Assembly: GCA_015066095.1 (NCBI GenBank)
Contig: SVPC01000001.1
Coordinates: 1-64,000 of the forward strand
From: Oscillospiraceae bacterium
GTDB lineage: Bacteria > Bacillota > Clostridia > Oscillospirales > Acutalibacteraceae
Direction: 5' to 3'
Length of the DNA: 64,000 bases
Part shown: positions 16,133 through 23,681 of the stretch, piece by piece
Layout: each line of letters opens with the position of its first letter
Position numbering within the stretch: position 1 is the first letter of the stretch
Translations under genes and position numbers: made by a program
The notes under the pieces: generated by a model
What the model was told of the DNA's origin: nothing
What the model saw: the letters and a program-made list of their open reading frames with translations, nothing else
Database searches by the model: none

Positions 16133-17461
16133 CTATTCTACAGATATAATAATGTTTTTATCGCTTACATTCAGCACTGTGCCGTTAAGCGGTGCGTGGA
16201 TGCCTACACTTAATGCGTTCTCCTGAGGTTCTGCAATAAGCTGATTTGCAGTGACCTTATCACCTTTTTTAACCACTGCTTTAGCAGGGGCACCTATGTG
16301 CTGTGAAAGGGGAATCATAAGACGTTTTACCGAAACATTTTCCTCGGTAATCGGTGCAGATTTATTGTAAGGGTCAAGTCCCAATCTTGCACGAAGTCGG
16401 GAAAGTGGAATCATTCTTAAATCGCGGACCTCGTCAACGTCACGCATATTTGGGTGTTCAGGCGGTTTAATGCCGTTTTTCCTCAAAGATGCTTTGGTTG
16501 CGCCAAGTAATGCTCTCGGTGAGAGATTTTGGTTACAAGAGTAAGCCTCACAAAGCCCGCATCCCGAACAGAAAGCGGCGTTAAGGTAAGGCGAAGTGTC
16601 GCTTGTGACCGAATGTGCTGCTGCGTTCATTAATGCACTTGGGTCAATTGGGTGACCTAAAAGGTGTCTTGGACAAAGACTTGTGCAGTAATTACATTGA
16701 CAGCAAGCCGACATCGCACGTCGTATATCCACAGAAATCTTGGTTTGTTTTTTTTGAATAAGCGGCAAGGTTTTGGGTAAAACGATAACCGCATTTGTGG
16801 TTTTTGTAACGGGTTGTGAAGAAGAGCCCAAACTACCCATCATCGGTCCGCCTATTATGTAAGCAGGGTCAGATATTGTAATTCCGCCTGCCATTTTTAT
16901 CAAGTTTTCTAAAGGTGTACCAATCGGTGCCAAAACGGTAATGGGGTTTTCAACCTCACCGATAACGGTAACATATTTGTGGGTAACCGGCTCTTTATTC
17001 AAGGCTTTATAAATATTGTAAACGGTTTCAACGTTAAGTACCGTAACACCCACAGATAAAGGAATTTGACCTGCAGGTACAACCCTGCCGGTCGCTTCAT
17101 AGGTAAGCACAACCTCATCGCCTGCAGGATAAACTTCAGGCAATGTGCAAACCTTCATATTTTCAAAGGAAGAAATTTGACCATTTATAGCATCAACGGT
17201 TTCTTTATAGGAAGCCTTGATGCCTATAATAATGTCTTTTATTCCTGTTAATTTCGAAATTTCATAAAGGGTACTTAAAATCTCATAAGTATAAAGTTTA
17301 AGTACCTGACGGTGCAAGCGTAAGAGTGGCTCACATTCCGCACAGTTTAAAATCAAAGTGTCAGCCTTTTCGGATAACTTTGCATAGGTCGGAAAGCCCG
17401 CACCACCTGCACCGACAACTCCTGCTTCACGCAAAGCAGTTTTTAACTGTTCCAAATTCAT
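16133..17461 (-). CDS. pduS: PduS/RnfC-like iron-sulfur flavoprotein
   Basis: This 442-residue protein has an RnfC-type N-terminus (GVVGAGGAGFPTYAKL, NADH/FMN-binding), an SLBB domain in the middle, and two 4Fe-4S motifs, CCQCNYCTSLCP and CSGCGLCEAYSC. A short RnfC-like N-domain piece follows at the C-terminus (about 370-440). PduS-type proteins carry electrons between the compartment lumen and cytosol, likely docking at PduT. The start overlaps the stop of the vertex-protein gene by one base. Confidence 0.92.
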   Translation of the reverse strand: MNLEQLKTALREAGVVGAGGAGFPTYAKLSEKADTLILNCAECEPLLRLHRQVLKLYTYEILSTLYEISKLTGIKDIIIGIKASYKETVDAINGQISSFENMKVCTLPEVYPAGDEVVLTYEATGRVVPAGQIPLSVGVTVLNVETVYNIYKALNKEPVTHKYVTVIGEVENPITVLAPIGTPLENLIKMAGGITISDPAYIIGGPMMGSLGSSSQPVTKTTNAVIVLPKTLPLIQKKQTKISVDIRRAMSACCQCNYCTSLCPRHLLGHPIDPSALMNAAAHSVTSDTSPYLNAAFCSGCGLCEAYSCNQNLSPRALLGATKASLRKNGIKPPEHPNMRDVDEVRDLRMIPLSRLRARLGLDPYNKSAPITEENVSVKRLMIPLSQHIGAPAKAVVKKGDKVTANQLIAEPQENALSVGIHAPLNGTVLNVSDKNIIISVE

Positions 17462-17745
17462 TATTTAACCACTCCGAGGCCTGTACCATCGTCAACGATA
17501 CCTACAATAGCGGCATCTACGGGAGATTCAGCCATATTACAGCCGATTCTTGCTGCACTGCCTTGTGCTACCAATACCATTTCGCCGATGCCGGCACCGA
17601 TATTGTCAATAGCAACCAGTTTTTTACTTGAGCCGCCGAGTTCAGCAATAGGCTCAATAACCATAAACTTACAGCCGATAAGATTTTCGTTTTTTCGTGT
17701 AGAAACTACTGTTCCAACAACTTTTCCGACTATCATCTTTTTCAC
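17461..17745 (-). CDS. eutN: EutN/CcmL-type pentameric vertex protein (BMC-P)
   Basis: This 94-residue protein matches the EutN/CcmL/PduN fold: N-terminal VGKVVGTVVSTRKNENL, central LVAIDNIGAGIGEMVLVAQG and C-terminal AAIVGIVDD. Pentamers of this protein close the corners of the polyhedral shell. It lies between the BMC-H genes and pduS. Confidence 0.94.
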   Translation of the reverse strand: MKKMIVGKVVGTVVSTRKNENLIGCKFMVIEPIAELGGSSKKLVAIDNIGAGIGEMVLVAQGSAARIGCNMAESPVDAAIVGIVDDGTGLGVVK

Positions 17746-17821
17746 CTGTTCTTTCGTGTAATTTGGTTAACCGAGGGGGAGGGAACTCCCCCTCATAAGT
17801 TAACAAGCAATTTTCCTACAA

Positions 17822-18100
17822 TTATTTGAGAGTAGGAAGGATTTTTTCCACGTCTTCATGGGGACGGGGAATAACATGGGTAGCAACTAATTCGCCCAAG
17901 CGAGATGCAGAAGCTGAACCAGCTTCAACAGCAGACTTAACTGCACCAACATCACCACGTACCATAACAGATACGAGTCCGGAACCGATTTTCTCGGTGC
18001 CGATGAGCTGAACGTTAGCAGCTTTAACCATTGCATCAGCAGCTTCAATTGCAGCTACCAAACCTCTGGTTTCAACCATACCTAATGCTTCGAGTGCCAT
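17822..18100 (-). CDS. BMC-H shell protein, PduA-like (copy 1)
   Basis: A 92-residue single BMC domain with the usual start [14 protein letters not shown], the hexamer-edge lysine motif in [13 protein letters not shown], the pore region ERIGSG/EKIGSG and the end [17 protein letters not shown]. It forms hexagonal facets that let small diols and alcohols pass. By eye it differs from the next copy at only six positions, so the two are recent duplicates or are homogenised by gene conversion. Strong GGAGGAAAC ribosome binding site. Confidence 0.95.
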   Translation of the reverse strand: MALEALGMVETRGLVAAIEAADAMVKAANVQLIGTEKIGSGLVSVMVRGDVGAVKSAVEAGSASASRLGELVATHVIPRPHEDVEKILPTLK

Positions 18101-18135
18101 TTTTGTTTCCTCCTAAATTAGTAATAATTTGCAAA

Positions 18136-18531
18136 TTATTTCAAGGTGGGGAGAATTTTCTCCACATCACCGTGAGGGCGGGGAATTACGTGAGTAGCAA
18201 TTAACTCACCCAAACGGGAAGCAGAAGTCGAGCCTGCTTCAACCGCAGATTTAACTGCACCAACGTCGCCGCGAACCATAACGGTTACGAGTCCTGAACC
18301 GATTCTCTCGGTACCTACGAGCTGAACGTTAGCAGCCTTAACCATTGCATCAGCAGCCTCAATAGCGGCTACCAAACCTCTGGTTTCAACCATGCCTAAT
18401 GCTTCAAGTGCCATTTTCTTTACCTCCTTTTTGGGTGTTGTAATTTCGGTTGTTTCAACCGGTTTTACTGTAGTTTGCGCAACGGGTTTTGTGGTGGTCT
18501 TTGTGGTTGTAGTGGTCTTTTTTTCTGCCAT
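18136..18531 (-). CDS. BMC-H shell protein, PduA-like, with optional Thr/Lys-rich N-terminal extension (copy 2)
   Basis: From the upstream ATG this is a 131-residue protein. Residues 1-39 form a Thr/Lys/Pro-rich disordered extension, and residues 40-131 are a complete PduA-like BMC domain. A strong AAGGAGG (18423-18429) sits 8 bases before the internal ATG at 18414, so a normal 92-residue BMC-H can also be made from 18136-18414. The upstream ATG has a weaker GGCAGG-type site. Dual products, long and short, therefore look likely. The extension would place a flexible cationic tail on one face of the hexamer. Confidence 0.85.
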   Translation of the reverse strand: MAEKKTTTTTKTTTKPVAQTTVKPVETTEITTPKKEVKKMALEALGMVETRGLVAAIEAADAMVKAANVQLVGTERIGSGLVTVMVRGDVGAVKSAVEAGSTSASRLGELIATHVIPRPHGDVEKILPTLK

Positions 18532-18536
18532 AAAGA

Positions 18537-18830
18537 TTACCTGCCTTTCTGTGCAATTCTGGCAGCACTAATTTGTAAAATACGCCATGTTTCTTCGTGG
18601 GGACTTGCAATAACAGCGTGGGCACAAGGCTTTACAAGACCGTTTGCTACGGCATTCTCGACTGCGGCAGTAACCGCAGAAACGTCACCTTGAACAATTA
18701 CTGTTACAAGTCTTCCGCCTAATTTGCGTTCCCAAGTAACAAACTCAACGTCAGCCGATTTGCACATAATGTCTAAACAATCTATCGCACCGGTAACGCC
18801 CGATACTTCAATCATTCCTAATGACTTCAT
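18537..18830 (-). CDS. BMC-H shell protein, divergent
   Basis: This 97-residue BMC domain starts [20 protein letters not shown] and ends with an [15 protein letters not shown] segment. It differs clearly from the PduA-like copies, and the pore segment ERKLGGR is more basic. I chose the ATG at 18830, preceded by GGAGAAC. An in-frame upstream start would add six residues but has no good ribosome site. It probably provides a facet tile with a different pore. Confidence 0.9.
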   Translation of the reverse strand: MKSLGMIEVSGVTGAIDCLDIMCKSADVEFVTWERKLGGRLVTVIVQGDVSAVTAAVENAVANGLVKPCAHAVIASPHEETWRILQISAARIAQKGR

Positions 18831-18852
18831 AGTGCGTTCTCCTAACAATCAA

Positions 18853-19128
18853 TTAAAACTTGGGGAGAATCTTCTCAACATCCTCGTGAGGACGGGGGAT
18901 AACGTGGGTAGCAACTAATTCGCCTAAGCTGGATGCAGTAGCTGAACCTGCTTCAACGGCAGCCTTAACTGCACCAACATCGCCGCGTACCATAACAGAT
19001 ACGAGTCCCGAACCGATTTTCTCGGTTCCGATTAATACTACTTCAGCAGCCTTAACCATAGAGTCTGCTGCTTCGATTGCTGCGGTAAGACCGCGAGTTT
19101 CTATCATACCAAGTGCTTCTTTAGCCAT
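18853..19128 (-). CDS. BMC-H shell protein, PduA-like (copy 3)
   Basis: A 91-residue BMC domain very close to copies 1 and 2 ([40 protein letters not shown]), with an altered middle ([11 protein letters not shown]) and the C-terminal end at KILPKF. It is a structural facet hexamer. GGAGG ribosome site directly upstream. Confidence 0.94.
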   Translation of the reverse strand: MAKEALGMIETRGLTAAIEAADSMVKAAEVVLIGTEKIGSGLVSVMVRGDVGAVKAAVEAGSATASSLGELVATHVIPRPHEDVEKILPKF

Positions 19129-19154
19129 TTTTATTTCCTCCGATAATATAAAAA

Positions 19155-19469
19155 TTAATTTTTATCAAATGCATTGAGTTTGAGCATCGGCTCAGTATCC
19201 GCTTCCGTGCGGGTAATAATGTGTGAGGTTACAACACCTGAAACCTTTTCTGCTGCGAACTTTGCAGCTTCAACAGCGGCTTCAACATCGGCAACATTCC
19301 CGCGGAATTTGACTGCTACAATTAGCGGAACATCCAATCCATCGGGGTTGCCGGGTTTGTTCTTGTCAAAATGCTCAACCGTAACGTTGGCCGCCTTACA
19401 TCCGGCGTCACACGCTACAAAAGCCGCAACAAGACCGTAAACCTCAACTATACCGGTTGCATTTCCCAT
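19155..19469 (-). CDS. BMC-H shell protein with loop insertion
   Basis: This 104-residue BMC domain starts [20 protein letters not shown]. An insertion of about ten residues ([15 protein letters not shown]) lies between the strands that flank the pore, which should reshape the pore or one face. It ends with [17 protein letters not shown]. The two cysteines in [11 protein letters not shown] are unusual for BMC-H. It is the first shell gene after the alcohol dehydrogenase in this operon. Confidence 0.9.
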   Translation of the reverse strand: MGNATGIVEVYGLVAAFVACDAGCKAANVTVEHFDKNKPGNPDGLDVPLIVAVKFRGNVADVEAAVEAAKFAAEKVSGVVTSHIITRTEADTEPMLKLNAFDKN

Positions 19470-19486
19470 AATGAAAACCTCCCGGA

Positions 19487-20689
19487 TTACTTGTTAACAA
19501 TAGCAATCTTCAAACCTTCCATTTTAAGATTGGTTTGGAGTGCTTGGTTGATTTCTGATAACGGATACTTATGAGTAATAAGCTTTTCCATCGGAAGACC
19601 GATGCCTTTAGCACGCTTTAAGAAGTCAAATGTGGTAGCATAGTCTCTTAAAGTGTATACCCAAGAACCGACAGTAGTGATTTCCTTGGCACAGATATCA
19701 AAGTGCGGGTTGATGGTTGCATCGCCGCCGTTGATAAAGAAGCCTAATTCACACAAACCGCCGCCGTTGCGAATAAACTTGTAAATATTGCTGTGAGCAA
19801 TTGGCGAACCGGTGCATTGGAAAGCAAAGTCGGCATAATAACCGCCGAAAGCATCCTTAACAGCTTCGGTCAAAGCTTCAATTCCTTTATGTTCCTTGAA
19901 GTTTACGGTGTGGTCTGCACCCATTTCTTTTGCAAAGGAAAGTCTTTTCTCTTCGCCGTCAACCGCAACAATGTTTTCGATACCCATTGTGCGTAAAATT
20001 GCGATACAGATAAGACCAATCGGTCCGCAACCCTGAACAACAACGCGGCTATTGAATTTAAGAATTCCGGTTGTTTTTGCACGCTCAACTGCGTGGATTA
20101 AAACTGCACAGGGTTCAATAAGAATTCGCGAATCTAAATCAAGGTCGCTTACATTAAATACGGTTGAACCGCCACGAACTAATATGTAATCACTAAACCA
20201 ACCGTTTAGGTGAATATCGTCGTCCGGTAAAAGTCCGTAAACGTCTGCACCGCCAACATTCTGCTTATTCAAGTCATACATTGTAATGTCGGGGTTATCC
20301 TTGAAAATCATACAGGTAACAACCTTATCACCAACCTTCAAAGGTTTGCCTGCAGAGTCTTTAGTAACATTTTTACCCACTTTGACAACCTCACCGGTGC
20401 CTTCGTGACCGAGAGCTACCGGAATAAGTCCGAACGGGTCGCGTTTAAACTCGTGTGCGTCGGTACCGCAAACACCGCAACCCTCAACTTTTACGAGAAT
20501 GTCATCATCGCCAACGGTCGGCATGGGATATTCTTTAATTTCGAATTTCTCCAAACCTGTCAGCATTGCAACGTGGGCAGTTGAAGGAATTGCACCGCCG
20601 GAAGAGACGGAAGAGGATGCCGAAGTACCCTTCATATCGCCCAAAACCTGACGTACAATTGCTTCAATATTAGAAGAATTGATATCCAT
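19487..20689 (-). CDS. MDR-type (zinc) alcohol dehydrogenase with encapsulation peptide
   Basis: A 400-residue medium-chain dehydrogenase. It has catalytic zinc residues in GCGVCGTDAHEF and LGHEGTGEVV, and the Rossmann motif VQGCGPIGL with the NAD-selecting acid in VAVDGEEKR. Residues 1-19 (MDINSSNIEAIVRQVLGDM) are an encapsulation-type helix followed by a Ser/Gly linker. The start at 20689 is chosen because GAAAGGCAG precedes it; an in-frame ATG seven codons upstream lacks a site. It would reduce propanal to propanol or lactaldehyde to 1,2-propanediol. The usual four-cysteine structural zinc lobe is missing. Most pdu loci use an iron-dependent PduQ instead. Confidence 0.88.
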   Translation of the reverse strand: MDINSSNIEAIVRQVLGDMKGTSASSSVSSGGAIPSTAHVAMLTGLEKFEIKEYPMPTVGDDDILVKVEGCGVCGTDAHEFKRDPFGLIPVALGHEGTGEVVKVGKNVTKDSAGKPLKVGDKVVTCMIFKDNPDITMYDLNKQNVGGADVYGLLPDDDIHLNGWFSDYILVRGGSTVFNVSDLDLDSRILIEPCAVLIHAVERAKTTGILKFNSRVVVQGCGPIGLICIAILRTMGIENIVAVDGEEKRLSFAKEMGADHTVNFKEHKGIEALTEAVKDAFGGYYADFAFQCTGSPIAHSNIYKFIRNGGGLCELGFFINGGDATINPHFDICAKEITTVGSWVYTLRDYATTFDFLKRAKGIGLPMEKLITHKYPLSEINQALQTNLKMEGLKIAIVNK

Positions 20690-20690
20690 A

Positions 20691-21167
20691 CTACTTACTG
20701 CCTTTCTCAAAAACTAATTTTCCGTATTCCGCTAAAGCGGTGTCCTGTTCCTCTGTACCGCCGCTTACACCTAAACCGCCAATTATTTCACCTTTACTGT
20801 TACATAATGGCTCTCCGCCACCGAAAATAACAATCTTACCGTTGTTGGTAAACTGTATTCCGTAAAGCGAACCGCCGGGCTGACTTAAGGGCTTAAGAGC
20901 AGAGGTGGACATTTTAAGTGATACCACCGTGAAGGCTTTATTAACTGCAATGTCGTAGCTTGCTATAAACGAATCATCCATACATTCAACAAGTATAGGG
21001 TGACCAGCCTTGTTTGAGATAGCAACTACAGCGTTAACGCCCATTGCTTTTGCCTTTTCGCGAACTTTTTCACTTAAAATGCGTGCATCCAAAAGAGATA
21101 TATCACTTTTAGCACCCATCTCGCGGATAACGGTATCAACTATTTCGCGTAAAGCATTGGCGTCCAT
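20691..21167 (-). CDS. GlcG/HbpS (PduO C-terminal-like) domain protein with N-terminal targeting helix
   Basis: A protein of about 158 residues whose main part is the GlcG/DUF336 fold (KAFTVVSLKMSTSALKPL, YGIQFTNNGKIVIFGGGEPL, GGLGVSGGT), which is also the C-terminal domain of PduO. Residues about 1-18 (DANALREIVDTVIREM) look like an encapsulation peptide. Proteins of this family bind heme or other cofactors; its role in glycyl-radical compartments is unknown. Two adjacent ATGs (21170, 21167) are possible starts behind AGAGGTG. Confidence 0.82.
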   Translation of the reverse strand: MDANALREIVDTVIREMGAKSDISLLDARILSEKVREKAKAMGVNAVVAISNKAGHPILVECMDDSFIASYDIAVNKAFTVVSLKMSTSALKPLSQPGGSLYGIQFTNNGKIVIFGGGEPLCNSKGEIIGGLGVSGGTEEQDTALAEYGKLVFEKGSK

Positions 21168-21179
21168 CATTGACACCTC

Positions 21180-21971
21180 TTATTTGCCGAGTTGTTCAAT
21201 AACACGACGGGTAATTTCAGCAACCAAATCAGCATCGCTGTGGTGACTGCAGTTACCGCCGCAACCGTGACAACTGGGCTTACCGTCTTTAGCATTCGGG
21301 CAGAGGTCTGCAGGGTGCTTACCCTTCATACCGAACTGACGGCGAATTTCGTACAAACGCTGAACCTGTTTGTCAGAAAGTTCCTTCGGACCGCCCAACT
21401 GCTTGGAAATGTAGAGTAATTTAGCATAGAACTCAACCGACTCCATCTTGTGATAAGCACTCAAGAGGCTATCAGAGAAAGAGAGAGCGCCGTGGTTTTC
21501 AAGCAAAACTGCGTCGAAAGACTGTAAGTACTTAGAAACTGCATCGGGTATTTCCTCGGTAGAGGGAGTACCGTACTCGGCGATGGGAACACATCCGAGA
21601 GCTATAACAGCTTCAGGCATAATGGGCTGAGTAAGGGGAATACCGGCAATAGCAAAACCGGTAGCATACATAGGATGAGCGTGAACAACTGCATTAACGT
21701 CGGGACGCTCCTTGTAAACTCTCATGTGCATCTTAATTTCAGAAGAAGGCTTAAAACCGGGGTTAGCCTGAATAACCTTGCCGTCACGGTCAACCTTGCA
21801 GATGAATTCAGGAGTCATGAAACCCTTACTTACACCGGTAGGGGTGCAGAGGAACTCATTGTCGTTAATCTTAACCGAAATGTTGCCGTCGTTAGAAGCA
21901 ACCATGCCCTTGTCATAGATGCGTTTACCGATTTCGCAAATCTGTTTTTTGATTTCAAATTCATTAATCAT
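21180..21971 (-). CDS. fucA: L-fuculose-phosphate aldolase (class II) with Cys/His-rich linker and C-terminal encapsulation helix
   Basis: A 263-residue class II aldolase with the zinc histidines in VVHAHPMYA and the third in LLENHGALSF, and the SDGNIS-type phosphate site (ASNDGNISVK). It splits L-fuculose- or L-rhamnulose-1-phosphate into DHAP and lactaldehyde. Beyond the usual ~215 residues there is a Cys/His-rich linker (C...C..C...C.HH, about 222-244). The end is an amphipathic helix (DADLVAEITRRVIEQLGK) that fits an encapsulation peptide. Its presence places this locus in the fucose/rhamnose-type glycyl-radical compartments. It has its own promoter at 22021-22049. Confidence 0.92.
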   Translation of the reverse strand: MINEFEIKKQICEIGKRIYDKGMVASNDGNISVKINDNEFLCTPTGVSKGFMTPEFICKVDRDGKVIQANPGFKPSSEIKMHMRVYKERPDVNAVVHAHPMYATGFAIAGIPLTQPIMPEAVIALGCVPIAEYGTPSTEEIPDAVSKYLQSFDAVLLENHGALSFSDSLLSAYHKMESVEFYAKLLYISKQLGGPKELSDKQVQRLYEIRRQFGMKGKHPADLCPNAKDGKPSCHGCGGNCSHHSDADLVAEITRRVIEQLGK

Positions 21972-22020
21972 TTTTTGTTTCTCCTTTGAATTTGGTTGGA
22001 TTTTATATTTCTATGGATAA

Positions 22021-22049
22021 ATAATACCATAAATAATAACAAAAGTCAA
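22021..22049 (-). promoter_or_regulatory. Internal promoter of the microcompartment locus (aldolase and shell genes)
   Basis: TTGACT (22044-22049), 17 bases and TATTAT (22021-22026) on the minus strand, in the only sizeable gap (100 bases) inside the locus. It separates the dehydratase-activase-pduU-pduV unit from the aldolase-shell-pduL unit. Confidence 0.75.
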
Positions 22050-22070
22050 TAGAAAAATCTGTTTTTTTCT

Positions 22071-22535
22071 TTATTTTTCTGTTTTTTCGTTGGTTTTGTG
22101 TGGTTTTAGGTGTTCGATTATGTCCAAAACGCCCTCGCCGGACTTAGAATTGACAAAAAACACTGTTTTGCAACCCGAAAGCCTTAACCAACGCTCGGCT
22201 CTTTTGGGGTCTGCTTTGTCGATTTTGGTTACAATACCAATTACCTCGCGGTTGACCAAACAGGTGATGTTAGGCGGGAATAGGGAATAATCGTCATTTG
22301 CCGCAATCAGTAGTGCCACAACATCAGCCTCGTATGAGTATAACGCTAATGCGGCACCCAAATCGTGGTTTTCGGCGTATTCACCGGGTGAGTCAATCAA
22401 AAAATTATTGAACGCCATACCTTGAGTTTTAATGTATTGAATTTTCTCACCGCGTAATGCTTGGGTAAGAGTGGTTTTTCCGCAACCGCTTCTGCCTATA
22501 AGCAAAAGACGTTTTAAGTTCTGGTTATCTCGCAT
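22071..22535 (-). CDS. pduV: PduV/EutP-like small GTPase
   Basis: This 154-residue P-loop protein has GRSGCGKTT (Walker A, residues 13-21), the DSPGEY switch and the VTKID base-recognition motif. The EutP/PduV family is associated with the outer face of microcompartments in enteric bacteria, with a suggested role in positioning; its mechanism is uncertain. Its start overlaps the preceding pduU-like gene by about 20 bases. Confidence 0.9.
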   Translation of the reverse strand: MRDNQNLKRLLLIGRSGCGKTTLTQALRGEKIQYIKTQGMAFNNFLIDSPGEYAENHDLGAALALYSYEADVVALLIAANDDYSLFPPNITCLVNREVIGIVTKIDKADPKRAERWLRLSGCKTVFFVNSKSGEGVLDIIEHLKPHKTNEKTEK

Positions 22536-22888
22536 ACGGCAAAACCTAATTTGTTGATTGCATATTCGGTTACGGCACTTAAAGCCGCCTCAACCTGTGA
22601 AACAGTGCCGGTTACAATTACCGTACCGCTGAAGCGGTCAACAAAACCTAACTCAACACCTGATGCCTTCATTGCAATGTCTCCTGCAATGATTGCAGTT
22701 TCACTCGGACTTAAAGTCAATATGCCGATAGCACCTGAATGTTCCTCGGCAGGGTCAAGTCCCAATTTGTAGTAAAGCACTTTGTCAGGGTTAGCGATAA
22801 TGTGTGCCAAGGTAATCTGTTTACCGGGGACAATTTCCTGAATAATACGTGCTTTGTTTTCGGCTGAAAGATAATCTTTAATATCCAT
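22514..22888 (-). CDS. pduU: PduU/EutS-type circularly permuted BMC shell protein
   Basis: This 124-residue permuted BMC domain has the diagnostic N-terminal segment [18 protein letters not shown], which builds the small beta-barrel capping the hexamer pore. It then has the [18 protein letters not shown] core and the closing EITRT. PduU is a minor facet protein and a proposed anchor for PduV, whose gene overlaps it downstream. An extra N-terminal stretch of about 15 residues ([15 protein letters not shown]) is present. Confidence 0.93.
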   Translation of the reverse strand: MDIKDYLSAENKARIIQEIVPGKQITLAHIIANPDKVLYYKLGLDPAEEHSGAIGILTLSPSETAIIAGDIAMKASGVELGFVDRFSGTVIVTGTVSQVEAALSAVTEYAINKLGFAVCEITRT

Positions 22889-22892
22889 TCAA

Positions 22893-23681
22893 TCAACCTC
22901 CTAAATGTGTAGTCAGTCCGTATGACTTGGCCACTGCCAGTAATTCCTGCATTTTGGCTGTGGTCGGTGACGGCACATCGCCCATTAAGTAGGGACGAGC
23001 GAGCCCGTCATATTTATCCTTACCCATACGGTGGTAAGGTAAAAGGTGAATTTCATTTACATTAGGCAAAGATGCAGTAAACTTTGCAATCTCGCCGATT
23101 TCTTCGACAGTGCCGTTAAATCCTGGGATAACAGGTACTCGGATAATCAAGCGTTTTGCTTTCTCAGCGATTTTACGAGCATTGTGAAGAATTAACTCGT
23201 TGGGTCTTGTGGTAAATTCTTTGTGTTTAGCCGAGTTTATGTGTTTTATATCCATAAGGAACACATCAACCTCGGGAATAAATTGCTCGATAACTTCCCA
23301 GTCTGCAAAGCCGGTGGTTTCTATAGCGGTGTTGATACCATTTTCGTGTGCAGCTTTAAGCAGTGCAATTCCAAAATCAGGTTGCCATAAGCATTCACCG
23401 CCTGAAAGGGTAAGACCGCCGCCGCTACGGCTGTAATAGGGCATGTCACGCATTATTTCTTCCATAACCTCTTTTACGGTGGTGTCATAGCCAACCGTTT
23501 TTACTTTGCCCTTTTGTTTCATTAACTGAATTTCATAATTTTGTGATTCGGGGTTGCAACACCAACGGCATCTTAACGGGCATCCCTTCAAGAACACAAT
23601 AGTTCTGACGCCCGGCCCGTCGTGGGTGGAGAAGCGTTGGATATCAAATATCCTGCCCCTTACATTATATATATCTGCCAT
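22893..23681 (-). CDS. Glycyl-radical enzyme activating enzyme (radical SAM), short form
   Basis: This 262-residue radical SAM protein has the cluster motif CX3CX2C in KGCPLRCRWCCNPES (about 29-43) and the SGGECLWQP motif that follows. It abstracts hydrogen from the conserved glycine of the dehydratase encoded immediately upstream. Most activases of diol/glycerol/choline glycyl-radical enzymes carry an inserted ferredoxin-like domain with two extra clusters straight after the radical SAM cysteines. Here that insert is absent and the protein is close to the length of the PFL activase. It starts right at the dehydratase stop. Confidence 0.93.
   Translation of the reverse strand: MADIYNVRGRIFDIQRFSTHDGPGVRTIVFLKGCPLRCRWCCNPESQNYEIQLMKQKGKVKTVGYDTTVKEVMEEIMRDMPYYSRSGGGLTLSGGECLWQPDFGIALLKAAHENGINTAIETTGFADWEVIEQFIPEVDVFLMDIKHINSAKHKEFTTRPNELILHNARKIAEKAKRLIIRVPVIPGFNGTVEEIGEIAKFTASLPNVNEIHLLPYHRMGKDKYDGLARPYLMGDVPSPTTAKMQELLAVAKSYGLTTHLGG

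Noticed and set aside
22090..22112. A third TGTGGTTTTA operator site
   Set aside because: The same word occurs on the plus strand at about 22099, but inside the 3' end of the pduV coding region, alone and in the opposite orientation to the promoter sites. Likely chance.
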